Origin: Verrucomicrobiota bacterium
GTDB lineage: Bacteria > Verrucomicrobiota > Verrucomicrobiia > Opitutales > Opitutaceae
DNA length: 14,227 nucleotides
Assembly: GCA_030916665.1 (NCBI GenBank)
Contig: JAUPWC010000396.1
Location: 1 to 14,227, forward strand
Direction of reading: 5' to 3'
Below, piece by piece: positions 8,071 to 14,227 of this stretch (position 1 is the stretch's first letter; each line of letters opens with the position of its first letter). Made by a program: the position numbers and the translations under genes. The notes under the pieces are model-generated. The model was not told the DNA's origin. It ran no database searches and was given only the letters and a program-made list of their open reading frames with translations.

Positions 8071-8087
8071 GCCGCCCCGGCGGCGGC
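8071..8087 (-). terminator. Candidate terminator of the metallophosphoesterase gene
   Basis: GCCGCC (8071-8076) pairs with GGCGGC (8082-8087) around a five-base loop. On the minus strand it starts 4 bases after the TGA stop at 8092-8094 and is followed by a modestly T-rich TACGCTTTAATT. The 5' arm can instead pair with GGCGGC at 8053-8058. The rest of 7944-8091 shows no coding character. Confidence 0.4.
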
Positions 8088-8091
8088 CCGC

Positions 8092-9453
8092 TCACGGGGA
8101 GCGAGCGGATTGCGGCGGCAGATGCTCGTTCATCTCGTTGGCCTGGCCCGGGCGCTTTCGCAGGGTGAAGGCATCGTGCAGGCGGTTGACGGCGGTGCGC
8201 GCCTCAAACCGGAGTTCATCGCCGTTGACCGTGACGACTTGGAACAACTGCGTGTTCTCGGCGGTTCGCACCGCCCACTCACCCCCGGTCAGCTTATACA
8301 TCTTGGGCCCGCTTACCGACACCACGTAAACGGTGCCGATGGCGGGATCGTAGCTCTGCTGGTAACCTGGCTTGGCGTTGACCGTGCCGACCGGGATGCG
8401 GGCACCGAGATCGCCGCTGCGCGCGTAGGTGTGATCGTGGCCGGTCAGGACAAGGTCCACCTTGAACTCGTCGAAGAGGGGCTTCCACGCCGCCCGCAGG
8501 CTGGCGTGGTCCCGGTCGCGTGCCGGCGAGAAGATCGGATGGTGGAAGGTCACAATCGTCCAGCGCTGGGGATTCCGGCTCAGCACTTCCCTCAGCCAGG
8601 CCTGCTGCTCGGCCTGGCGGGTGTTTGAATTGAGCGAAATGATGCGCACGCCCTGGTAATCGAAGAAGTAGGTCGTCTCAATTAACTCGGGCACGCCGGC
8701 CGGGCCATTCTCGGGCAGGGCAAACTGCGGACGCCAGTGCCGGCTGATTACCCGCGGCGACTTTTCGTCCCGTTCATCGGCACGTCGGTATTCGTGATTA
8801 CCCGGGGTGGCAACGACGGGAATCGTCGCGTTGACCCAGGCCGGGGCCCCGAACCATTCGCCCCATTGCTCGTCATTGTTGCCTTCGCTGACCAGGTCGC
8901 CGGCGTGGAGGGTGAACGCGGCGCGCGGCGCCTCGCGAAAGGCCTCACGGAAGACGCGCGACCAGTGCGTCTTGATGTCATTCTGCGCGTCGCCGAAATA
9001 GATGAAGCTGAATGGCCGGGCCGCCCGGCTCGCGGTGCGAAACTGAAACCACTCGCTCCAGTTGGCTCCGTCGCCCACGCGATACGCATACAGCGTGTCG
9101 GGCATCAGGTCGGTGAACTCCGCGGTGTGGAAATTCGCCGGACCGAAATTGGATTCGAATTCCGTCGTGACCGCCGGCACCGCGCGCGCCCGAAGCTCGC
9201 GCCCCTGTTCGTTGGCCAGAGCGATTTCAGCCACGCCTTGGACTACCGAAGCATCGGTGCGCCACGTGACGGCCTGCGTGGTCGCGGGGTCCTGACGCCA
9301 CGTCAGCACGATCCGATCCGGGAGCGGCCGCGGCGCGTGGGTCAGCCGGTCAGCGTAAGCCGTGGGCCGCCACGGTTCGGACGCTGGAGTGTTGTGGGCG
9401 AAGCCAGCCGTGACCGACGCTATTCCGAGCAGAGAAGAAGCGAGCAATTTCAT
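8092..9453 (-). CDS. Secreted purple-acid-phosphatase-like metallophosphoesterase
   Basis: This 453-residue protein has a signal peptide (MKLLASSLLGIASVTAGFA, likely cut after residue 19). An N-terminal fibronectin-like beta domain spans about residues 45-140, with the DPATTQAVTWRTD signature typical of purple acid phosphatases. A calcineurin-like metallophosphoesterase domain follows: GDAQND (D155), GDLVSEG (D186), GNHEY (N219, H220), FHHP (H304/H305) and GHDH (H339, H341), the ordered metal-binding blocks of the superfamily. In canonical purple enzymes the first block is GDxxY and its Tyr gives the colour. The matching residue here is not Tyr, so the purple chromophore may be absent. The family hydrolyses phosphate monoesters or diesters in the periplasm or outside the cell; the substrate is unknown. 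The gene is convergent with the GH29 operon and separated from the receptor operon by a 416-base gap with a terminator, so it is probably its own transcription unit. No Shine-Dalgarno sequence precedes the ATG. Confidence 0.9.
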   Translation of the reverse strand: MKLLASSLLGIASVTAGFAHNTPASEPWRPTAYADRLTHAPRPLPDRIVLTWRQDPATTQAVTWRTDASVVQGVAEIALANEQGRELRARAVPAVTTEFESNFGPANFHTAEFTDLMPDTLYAYRVGDGANWSEWFQFRTASRAARPFSFIYFGDAQNDIKTHWSRVFREAFREAPRAAFTLHAGDLVSEGNNDEQWGEWFGAPAWVNATIPVVATPGNHEYRRADERDEKSPRVISRHWRPQFALPENGPAGVPELIETTYFFDYQGVRIISLNSNTRQAEQQAWLREVLSRNPQRWTIVTFHHPIFSPARDRDHASLRAAWKPLFDEFKVDLVLTGHDHTYARSGDLGARIPVGTVNAKPGYQQSYDPAIGTVYVVSVSGPKMYKLTGGEWAVRTAENTQLFQVVTVNGDELRFEARTAVNRLHDAFTLRKRPGQANEMNEHLPPQSARSP

Positions 9454-9716
9454 GGGGAGCAGTCGTCGTGCAATTCAGCAAACCAAGCTGGTGGCAGGTC
9501 ACGAAAGCCTCGCGGCGCTCCCGTGCTGATATTCATCGCTGTAAATCGTGGTACGCCGAAAACCGTGGCACCCGCGAACGTAAAGCAGCCCTCGAATCCC
9601 AAGGTCAGCGTCGGCGAAGGTGTTGCCGTCCTCCTGTAGGCCGCATTGCGGCAACTCCGCTCCGATGCGACGCGAGGTATACCCTCGCCCCGATACGCCG
9701 GTCCAGAAACAAGGAA

Positions 9717-9759
9717 GAGGGGAGGCGCAGCAGGCCTTTCGGCTGCCACTCCTCCCCTC
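9717..9759 (-). terminator. Strong hairpin terminator of the TonB receptor operon
   Basis: GAGGGGAGG (9717-9725) and CCTCCCCTC (9751-9759) form a perfect 9-bp base. After a small internal loop, the inner part pairs again and closes with a GCC-GAAA-GGC tetraloop when read on the minus strand. The bases that follow on that strand (9716 downwards) are TTCCTTGTTTCT, a pyrimidine and T-rich tail. Its position about 110 bases after the receptor stop fits termination of that operon, although it could also be an attenuator in a long leader of the phosphatase gene. Confidence 0.65.
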
Positions 9760-9831
9760 CCCCAAACGATCCTGGGCGGCGCTACCCTGTATAATAGGAC
9801 CATCCGGATCGCAATTGTGGTCAGATTCGCG

Positions 9832-9852
9832 GCCCGGTCAGCTCAACCGGGC
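9832..9852 (-). repeat. Inverted repeat just after the receptor stop
   Basis: A perfect 7-bp stem (GCCCGGT with ACCGGGC) and a 7-base loop begin 17 bases past the receptor stop on the minus strand. No T-tract follows, so it is more likely an mRNA 3'-end structure than an independent terminator. Confidence 0.4.
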
Positions 9853-9869
9853 GGCGGAATTTATGCGGA

Positions 9870-12719
9870 TTAGAAATCCCACGTGACCGAGAGGTCGTAC
9901 ATGGGTGGCATCACGTACGAGAAGCGGTACGCCACATCGCCGTTGCTCAGCGTGCCGAAGCTGGTCTTGCGGTAGTCGCCGTTTTCGAGGTCGGTCAGGT
10001 TCTTGACGCCCAGGCGCACGCGCACCTTCTGGCCCCAGAGCTTCTGGTCGCGCATGATGTAGGCATTGACGAGGTGGGTCTGGCCACCCTCGACGTCGAG
10101 ACCGCTGGCGGTGCGGCCGAGCAGGTAGTTATCGCGCCAAGAACCATTCACGCCGACGCGCACGCCCCGCAATATCCGGCCGGCGTCGCGTGAGAATGAA
10201 TAGTCGGCCACCCACGAGGCAGACCACTTGGCCGCGCGCGCGCCCGTCGGGCGATTCGGCAGGTCGATCATTTCGAGCAACTGCTTGACGTCCGCGAGCA
10301 GCACCGGGCTTTCGTTGCCCCGGGTCACGGCGGCATCGTAGTAGCCCCGCAGCGAGCCCAGATCCGGCACACCTTTCACGTCAGCCATGGCCAGCGTGAG
10401 GCGAAGCTGCAGGCCGTCCAACGGCCGCGCCATCAGGGTGACGTCGAAGCCCTTCGAGCTCTCCGTGGAGAGATAGTTGCGCGAGGCGCTGTTGCGGTCG
10501 CGCATCGCGCCCTTCCATTGGGGATCCGTCGGAAGGATGTTGTTGGGATTCATTAGATCCTCCAACTCGTCGGCATTCAGGTCGGGTCCAACGCCGTCGA
10601 AGCTCTTGATGGAGTTGACGCGGTCGATCTCAAACATGCCGAAGGTGACGGCCAAACGGTCGTCCCAGAGGTTACCCTTGATGCCGATCTCCTTGGTTTC
10701 GCCCTGGGCGGGTCCGATGCGCACCTTATCGAAGGTGAAGGCATCCTGGAACAGGAACGATTCCGAATACGTGCCGTAGAGGTTGATGTTGCGCGTGAGG
10801 CGATAGGTGAGACCCGTGGAGATGCTTGTCGTCGCGGTGCGGAGATTCTTGTTCTCCACGTAATCCCCGGCTTCGGCCTTGTTCTTCACCACGGTGAAGA
10901 CGTCCTCCCGATACGGTCCCTCGCGGCGGGGCGATTTCCAATCCCACACGCGGTTGAAATCGCGGCGCAGGCCGACCAGTGACTGGAGTTTCCCGCCGAA
11001 GTAATTGCCGGACATGGAAACCGACGCGGCAGACGCCTGGCGCCAGCGCGTGCCATCACCGGAGCGGGCGTCCGCGGAGATGAAGTCCTGCCGGCGGATG
11101 GGCTTGATCGTGACCAAGCCCGGGAGCGTGGGCATCACGGGGGCCTTGAGACGGTCGAAGAGTTCGCGCGAGTAGAACTGCGGGTCGTCAAGATACAGGC
11201 GGATACGGGCACGATCCAGACTGCTAAGATCGGTCGCCAGCCCCTGATCGACGAATGCGGTGTTGGCGTAGATCCAGCGGTTGTTGAGGACGTTGTCCTC
11301 CAGATACTCGGCGGAAACCACGATCAGCTGCTGGAAATTCTTGAAGTGATCCCAGTTATAGACCGCCGTCGCGCGGAACGCGTGCGTCAGGGTCTCGAAA
11401 GTCTTGTTGTCCAGCGTTGATTCGATGAACGGACGCCCGTTCACCTCCACGCCGATGGTGTTGGAGAAGACGTTGTCCGTGCGTTCTTGCTGCTGCGCCT
11501 GACGGTTGTAGGCGAGTTCCAGGGCGACGTCGCCGATCTTTTGCTCGATGGTCGTGGTAAAGGCGGTGAACGGCCGGCCTTGCCGGTCGAAGGAACCACG
11601 GATGTTGTAGTGCTTCGGCAGACCGTCGAAGCGCTTGACGCCCACATTTTGGCCGGCCGCATTCCTCATGATGACATCGATGTAGCTCCCCTCGAGCAGC
11701 GATAGTGTCGCGCCGGACGGACGATTTCCCGAGGCGAGATCCGGGTTGGCGGAGCGCAGGCGATAGACCGTCACGCCATTTACGGCCGGGTGCGTGAAGT
11801 CGGTGTTGGGCACCAGCGGCCGCGAAGTGGCGGCCGAGTAGAAGTATTCGTTGTCCGAGGTGTAGGTCACGCCGCCCTGAAAGGCGCGGGAGCGGCCGGA
11901 GATTTCACGGATGCTCACGCCGGCGTAACCACGGGAACTCTCGAAGTCGCCCTTTTCATACTCGACGCGGATTTGCGTGTCCTTGAACGGTTCCCAGGTG
12001 ACGGTGCCCGTCATGCCACTGAGGCCGAACTTGGAGGCATCCTGGAAGGTTTTCTCAATGCGCTCCACCGCATTGAACCGGACCGCGAGGTTGTCGCGCA
12101 GCTTGCGGTTGAGATCCAGCTGCACGCGATAGGCGCCCTCGTCGTTCACCTGCATGAACAGCTTGCCGAAATTGCGGAATTGGGCGCGTTTCGTGAAGAC
12201 GGTGCCCTGGCCACCGGGCTCGCCTTCGCCGAAAATCAGCGAATTGGAACCCTTGCCAAAGTCGATACGTTCCACGTTGTAAGTGTCCGAGGGGGCATAC
12301 CAGCGAAAATAGTTGCGACTGAGATTGCCGCGCTGCGCCAGACCGCGAAAGGCCAGGTTGTCCTGCTGGTTGTCATTTTCCATCAAGCCGGGGACGAAGA
12401 CGCCGGCGATGAAGCTGATCACCTCGTCCGCCCGGCCGATGTTGAGGTCCTCCATGAAGTCGGCGGTGATGGCGTCGATGTTGATCGGCACATCCTTCAG
12501 GGCCTGCTTCGTGCGGGTGGCGGAGAGCGTCTCATTGGCGGACCAGCCCGATTCCGCCTCGACCACGAAAGGGGAGAGCTGCACGACTTCGTCATCGGGC
12601 GTCGAACCCGCGGGAGCCGGAGCGTTGGAGGTTTGGGCACTCAGCGATGTGCCCAGCATGAGCAACAGGCCCAGCCCGAGAGGGCGATGGCTGCGCGTGA
12701 TTTGACGATACGTATTCAT
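9870..12719 (-). CDS. TonB-dependent outer-membrane receptor
   Basis: This 949-residue protein is a TonB-dependent receptor that would import a ligand across the outer membrane using the energised TonB-ExbBD system. A signal peptide (RSHRPLGLGLLLMLGTSLSA) is likely cut at residue 28. A flexible Pro/Ala linker leads to EVVQLSPFVVEAE at 44-56, the TonB-box region. The plug domain runs from about 65 to 200, with KDVPINIDAI and the YNVERIDFGKGSNSLIFGEGEPGGQG block near its end. A 22-strand barrel should fill the rest and ends in VTWDF, with the terminal Phe needed for outer-membrane assembly. There is no SusC-type carboxypeptidase-like extension and no SusD neighbour. The ATG overlaps the stop of the preceding gene as ATGA, so translation is probably coupled. 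The two secreted lectin-like proteins in front and the fucosidase block nearby suggest a glycan ligand, but a siderophore or other ligand cannot be excluded. Confidence 0.95.
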   Translation of the reverse strand: MNTYRQITRSHRPLGLGLLLMLGTSLSAQTSNAPAPAGSTPDDEVVQLSPFVVEAESGWSANETLSATRTKQALKDVPINIDAITADFMEDLNIGRADEVISFIAGVFVPGLMENDNQQDNLAFRGLAQRGNLSRNYFRWYAPSDTYNVERIDFGKGSNSLIFGEGEPGGQGTVFTKRAQFRNFGKLFMQVNDEGAYRVQLDLNRKLRDNLAVRFNAVERIEKTFQDASKFGLSGMTGTVTWEPFKDTQIRVEYEKGDFESSRGYAGVSIREISGRSRAFQGGVTYTSDNEYFYSAATSRPLVPNTDFTHPAVNGVTVYRLRSANPDLASGNRPSGATLSLLEGSYIDVIMRNAAGQNVGVKRFDGLPKHYNIRGSFDRQGRPFTAFTTTIEQKIGDVALELAYNRQAQQQERTDNVFSNTIGVEVNGRPFIESTLDNKTFETLTHAFRATAVYNWDHFKNFQQLIVVSAEYLEDNVLNNRWIYANTAFVDQGLATDLSSLDRARIRLYLDDPQFYSRELFDRLKAPVMPTLPGLVTIKPIRRQDFISADARSGDGTRWRQASAASVSMSGNYFGGKLQSLVGLRRDFNRVWDWKSPRREGPYREDVFTVVKNKAEAGDYVENKNLRTATTSISTGLTYRLTRNINLYGTYSESFLFQDAFTFDKVRIGPAQGETKEIGIKGNLWDDRLAVTFGMFEIDRVNSIKSFDGVGPDLNADELEDLMNPNNILPTDPQWKGAMRDRNSASRNYLSTESSKGFDVTLMARPLDGLQLRLTLAMADVKGVPDLGSLRGYYDAAVTRGNESPVLLADVKQLLEMIDLPNRPTGARAAKWSASWVADYSFSRDAGRILRGVRVGVNGSWRDNYLLGRTASGLDVEGGQTHLVNAYIMRDQKLWGQKVRVRLGVKNLTDLENGDYRKTSFGTLSNGDVAYRFSYVMPPMYDLSVTWDF

Positions 12720-13567
12720 GGTTTCGTTTGGGGTTGGAAATGGGCCGCTGACTGCGGCGGCGCGGCCAAGGAATCAGAAGCCGGCGATCGGGTCTCGGCC
12801 ACCGTGACGGGCAATTCCGAGCGGGGAAGGCCGGCACCGCTTATGCCGTTGAGCGGGTGCGCAGCCACCGATCCGGCCGCAGGTCGCGCGGCATAAACGC
12901 GGAGCCGACGCAACTCATGCGCGCTGAGTCCGGTGGCCAGCCAGAGGGAGTTTTTTGGGCCGGCGAAAGTCGGGAAGCTGCCCTTGATCTCCTTGCCGTC
13001 GAGGGAAGCGGTTGCGCGGTCGCCGACGATCGTGAAACGAAATTTGTGCCAGGTGTCCGGCGTGATCTCCGTCATCGTGCGTGCCACCTGCGTGACCGTG
13101 CCGGACCACTGGTCATGTTCGAGGATGAGGCCCACGGCGCGCGAGTGGTAGTCGACGTTCGCCCACACCGACGCCGCATACGAGCGAGGCTGGAGCTCGG
13201 TATGGGTGGCGGACACGCGGCAGGCGGCCCATTTGCCGGGTTCGGCGTGATAGCGGAACTCCAACTCGACGACGACGTCACCGAATGATCCCTCGACAAC
13301 CAGCACAGGCTGGTGTCCCGGCGTCTCGAGGCTCTGCACGCCGTCGGGCGTCCGCGTCCAAATCCCGTGGGCGACGCGCGCCTGCCAACCGCGGCTCAGC
13401 GGAAGCCGCTCCCTGGTGTAAGAATCGTGGCGGCGAAAGTCCTCGGCGAGCAGCAGTTCGCCGGGCTCTACCGCCTGGGGCATTGCGCTCGGCACGAGGC
13501 AGAGGCCTGCCCCCAGCCACGAGGCGAGGCGGAGCGTCTTCGCGAAGAGAGATAGGGAAGGGCTCAT
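12716..13567 (-). CDS. Secreted DUF1080 / concanavalin-like domain protein (second of tandem pair)
   Basis: This 283-residue protein has an N-terminal hydrophobic signal (residues about 10-28) and a single beta-rich domain at about 35-235. Motifs such as VVVELEFRYHAEPGKWAACRV, SAYAASVWANVD-like strands, PDTWHKFRFTIVGDRATASLDGKEI and ELRRLRVYAARP are typical of the concanavalin-like sandwich of the DUF1080 (3-keto-disaccharide hydrolase) group. A low-complexity Ala/Ser/Pro tail of about 45 residues follows. It is over half identical by eye to the preceding gene product, so the two arose by tandem duplication. I chose the ATG at 13567 because it begins the signal peptide and overlaps the upstream stop as ATGA; a longer frame upstream only shadows the neighbour. 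Its own stop overlaps the receptor start. Carbohydrate binding or hydrolysis is plausible; no catalytic residues can be asserted. Confidence 0.8.
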   Translation of the reverse strand: MSPSLSLFAKTLRLASWLGAGLCLVPSAMPQAVEPGELLLAEDFRRHDSYTRERLPLSRGWQARVAHGIWTRTPDGVQSLETPGHQPVLVVEGSFGDVVVELEFRYHAEPGKWAACRVSATHTELQPRSYAASVWANVDYHSRAVGLILEHDQWSGTVTQVARTMTEITPDTWHKFRFTIVGDRATASLDGKEIKGSFPTFAGPKNSLWLATGLSAHELRRLRVYAARPAAGSVAAHPLNGISGAGLPRSELPVTVAETRSPASDSLAAPPQSAAHFQPQTKP

Positions 13568-14227
13568 GGCGTGGTGGCCGCCGGCGCCGAGGGGATCGGG
13601 CGCACCGCATAGACGCGCAGGTTGCGCAATTCGTGCGGGCTCTGGCCCGTGCCGAGCCAGATGGTCGTCTTCGGCAGATCGAAGCGGTCGTGGGAACCGG
13701 AAACGCGCACGCCATTGCAAGCGGCCGAGCCCTTCCGCCCGATCAGCCGGAGTTGCAGCGTGTGCCAGACATCCGGGGCGAACTCCGCCTTCTTGTAGGC
13801 CACGCGTGCGATGGGACCGCTCCAAACGTCGTTTTCAAGCACGAGGCCGCGTCCGCGCGACTTGAAGTCCACGTTGGCCCACGCCGACGCCGCGTAGCCG
13901 CGGGGAAACAGGATGGGGTTGGTCGCCGACACGCGGCACGCCGCCCATTTCCCCGGCTCGGCCCGATAGCGGAAATCCACCTCGATGATGCAGTCGCCAA
14001 ACTCGCCCTCCAGCACGAGGACCGGACTGTGTCCCTTCTCCCATGTGCTCTGCACGCCTTCGGCGGTGCGGGTCCAGGTTCCGTGAGCCACCCGCGCGCT
14101 CCAGCCGGGTTGCAGGGGCAGCGGCTCCTTGGTATAGACGGCGTGGCGGGAGAAATCCTCCTGCAGGATCAGCTCGCGCGGTGCGGCCCCCTGGCCGCGC
14201 AGGAGGCCGGCGGCGCCCGCGAGAGCG
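13564..14227 (-). CDS. Secreted DUF1080 / concanavalin-like domain protein (first of tandem pair), N-terminus cut by window edge
   Basis: The frame is open to the right edge and gives about 220 residues. The first visible residues (ALAGAAGLLRGQGAAPRE) look like the end of a signal peptide, so perhaps 10-25 residues are missing. The domain shows the same order of strands as its downstream paralogue: EDFSRHAVYTKE, RVAHGTWTRT, FRYRAEPGKWAACRVSAT, YAASAWANVDF, PDVWHTLQLRLIG and HELRNLRVYAVRP. Differences concentrate in the last third, where the DGKEI strand of the paralogue is CNGVRV here. It lacks the long Ala/Ser/Pro tail. Its TGA overlaps the next ATG, and the operon probably continues upstream beyond the window. 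Function is unknown; secreted glycan binding or a 3-keto-glycoside hydrolase activity are options from the family. Confidence 0.8.
   Translation of the reverse strand, partial: ALAGAAGLLRGQGAAPRELILQEDFSRHAVYTKEPLPLQPGWSARVAHGTWTRTAEGVQSTWEKGHSPVLVLEGEFGDCIIEVDFRYRAEPGKWAACRVSATNPILFPRGYAASAWANVDFKSRGRGLVLENDVWSGPIARVAYKKAEFAPDVWHTLQLRLIGRKGSAACNGVRVSGSHDRFDLPKTTIWLGTGQSPHELRNLRVYAVRPIPSAPAATTP

Larger units (their letters stand above)
9454..9869. other. 416-base non-coding stretch with several inverted repeats
   Basis: This lies between the receptor stop (9870-9872) and the phosphatase ATG (9453), both on the minus strand. Short open frames here show no recognisable domain or good start. 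It contains GCCCGGT/ACCGGGC (9832-9838 and 9846-9852), an ATCCGGAT palindrome at 9802-9809, the strong hairpin at 9717-9759, GCGAGG/CCTCGC (9672-9677 and 9683-9688) around a TATAC loop, and GTTGCCG/CGGCAAC (9622-9628 and 9649-9655). A perfect TATAAT lies at 9790-9795 on the plus strand; the overlapping minus reading is TATTAT. Neither has a convincing -35 box. The phosphatase promoter must lie in this interval but I could not place it. Confidence 0.6.

Noticed and set aside
9788..9796. TATAAT box at 9790-9795 as a plus-strand promoter
   Set aside because: There is no -35 match at 16-18 bases and the only thing downstream is the antisense of the receptor gene; a perfect hexamer can occur by chance.
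9450..9803. A 117-residue minus-strand open frame in the intergenic stretch
   Set aside because: It runs through the terminator hairpin, has no start signal and no recognisable domain, and overlaps the phosphatase start.
9454..9869. Possible cobalamin or other known riboswitch in the non-coding stretch
   Set aside because: A GCCACT run at 9745-9750 briefly resembled part of a B12 element, but it lies within the terminator hairpin and no other core elements are present.
11790..12896. A 368-residue plus-strand open frame
   Set aside because: It is antisense to the TonB receptor plug and barrel; no family features and an implausible composition.

Overview
The window is GC-rich throughout and most likely comes from a member of Verrucomicrobiota, probably Opitutales/Opitutaceae. 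The main reason is the large TonB-dependent receptor, whose mature N-terminus carries a VQLSPFVVEAE-type segment that I recognise from that group. The dense packing of secreted glycosidases with signal peptides and the absence of any SusD-like gene fit this. The taxonomic call is inference from protein character only. I see no tRNA, rRNA, CRISPR array, insertion sequence or integration site.

Left part, 1-7943: a fucoside (or L-galactoside) utilisation block. A GH95 glycosidase gene (1-1900, minus strand, cut by the left edge) is divergent from a four-gene plus-strand operon: a zinc alcohol dehydrogenase (2013-3056), a short-chain dehydrogenase (3053-3844, ATGA overlap), a second GH95 glycosidase (3859-6426, 14 bases further) and a GH29 alpha-L-fucosidase (6438-7943, 11 bases further). 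The two groups share a short, locally AT-rich promoter region containing a perfect 12-bp palindrome. The logic suggested is extracytoplasmic release of L-fucose or L-galactose by three exo-glycosidases, followed by cytoplasmic oxidation of the sugar or its products. The sugar-specific steps (isomerase, kinase, dehydratase, transporter) are not in the window, so the dehydrogenase substrates are unproven.

Middle, 7944-9869: a short convergent gap with small hairpins, a minus-strand secreted purple-acid-phosphatase-like metallophosphoesterase (8092-9453), and a 416-base non-coding stretch (9454-9869). That stretch holds four inverted repeats, the best of which is a strong GNRA-capped terminator for the receptor operon.

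Right part, 9870-14227: a minus-strand operon of two tandem paralogous secreted proteins resembling the DUF1080 / concanavalin-like fold (the first cut by the right edge), followed by the TonB-dependent receptor. All three are joined by ATGA stop/start overlaps. The arrangement looks like an outer-membrane uptake module in which lectin-like proteins might stand in for SusD; this is a hypothesis.

Points worth a second look are: a GH95 enzyme with Glu where the family usually has a catalytic Asp, an SDR with Arg in place of the active-site Lys, the lack of Shine-Dalgarno sequences at every visible start, and the structured 9.6-9.85 kb intergenic region.
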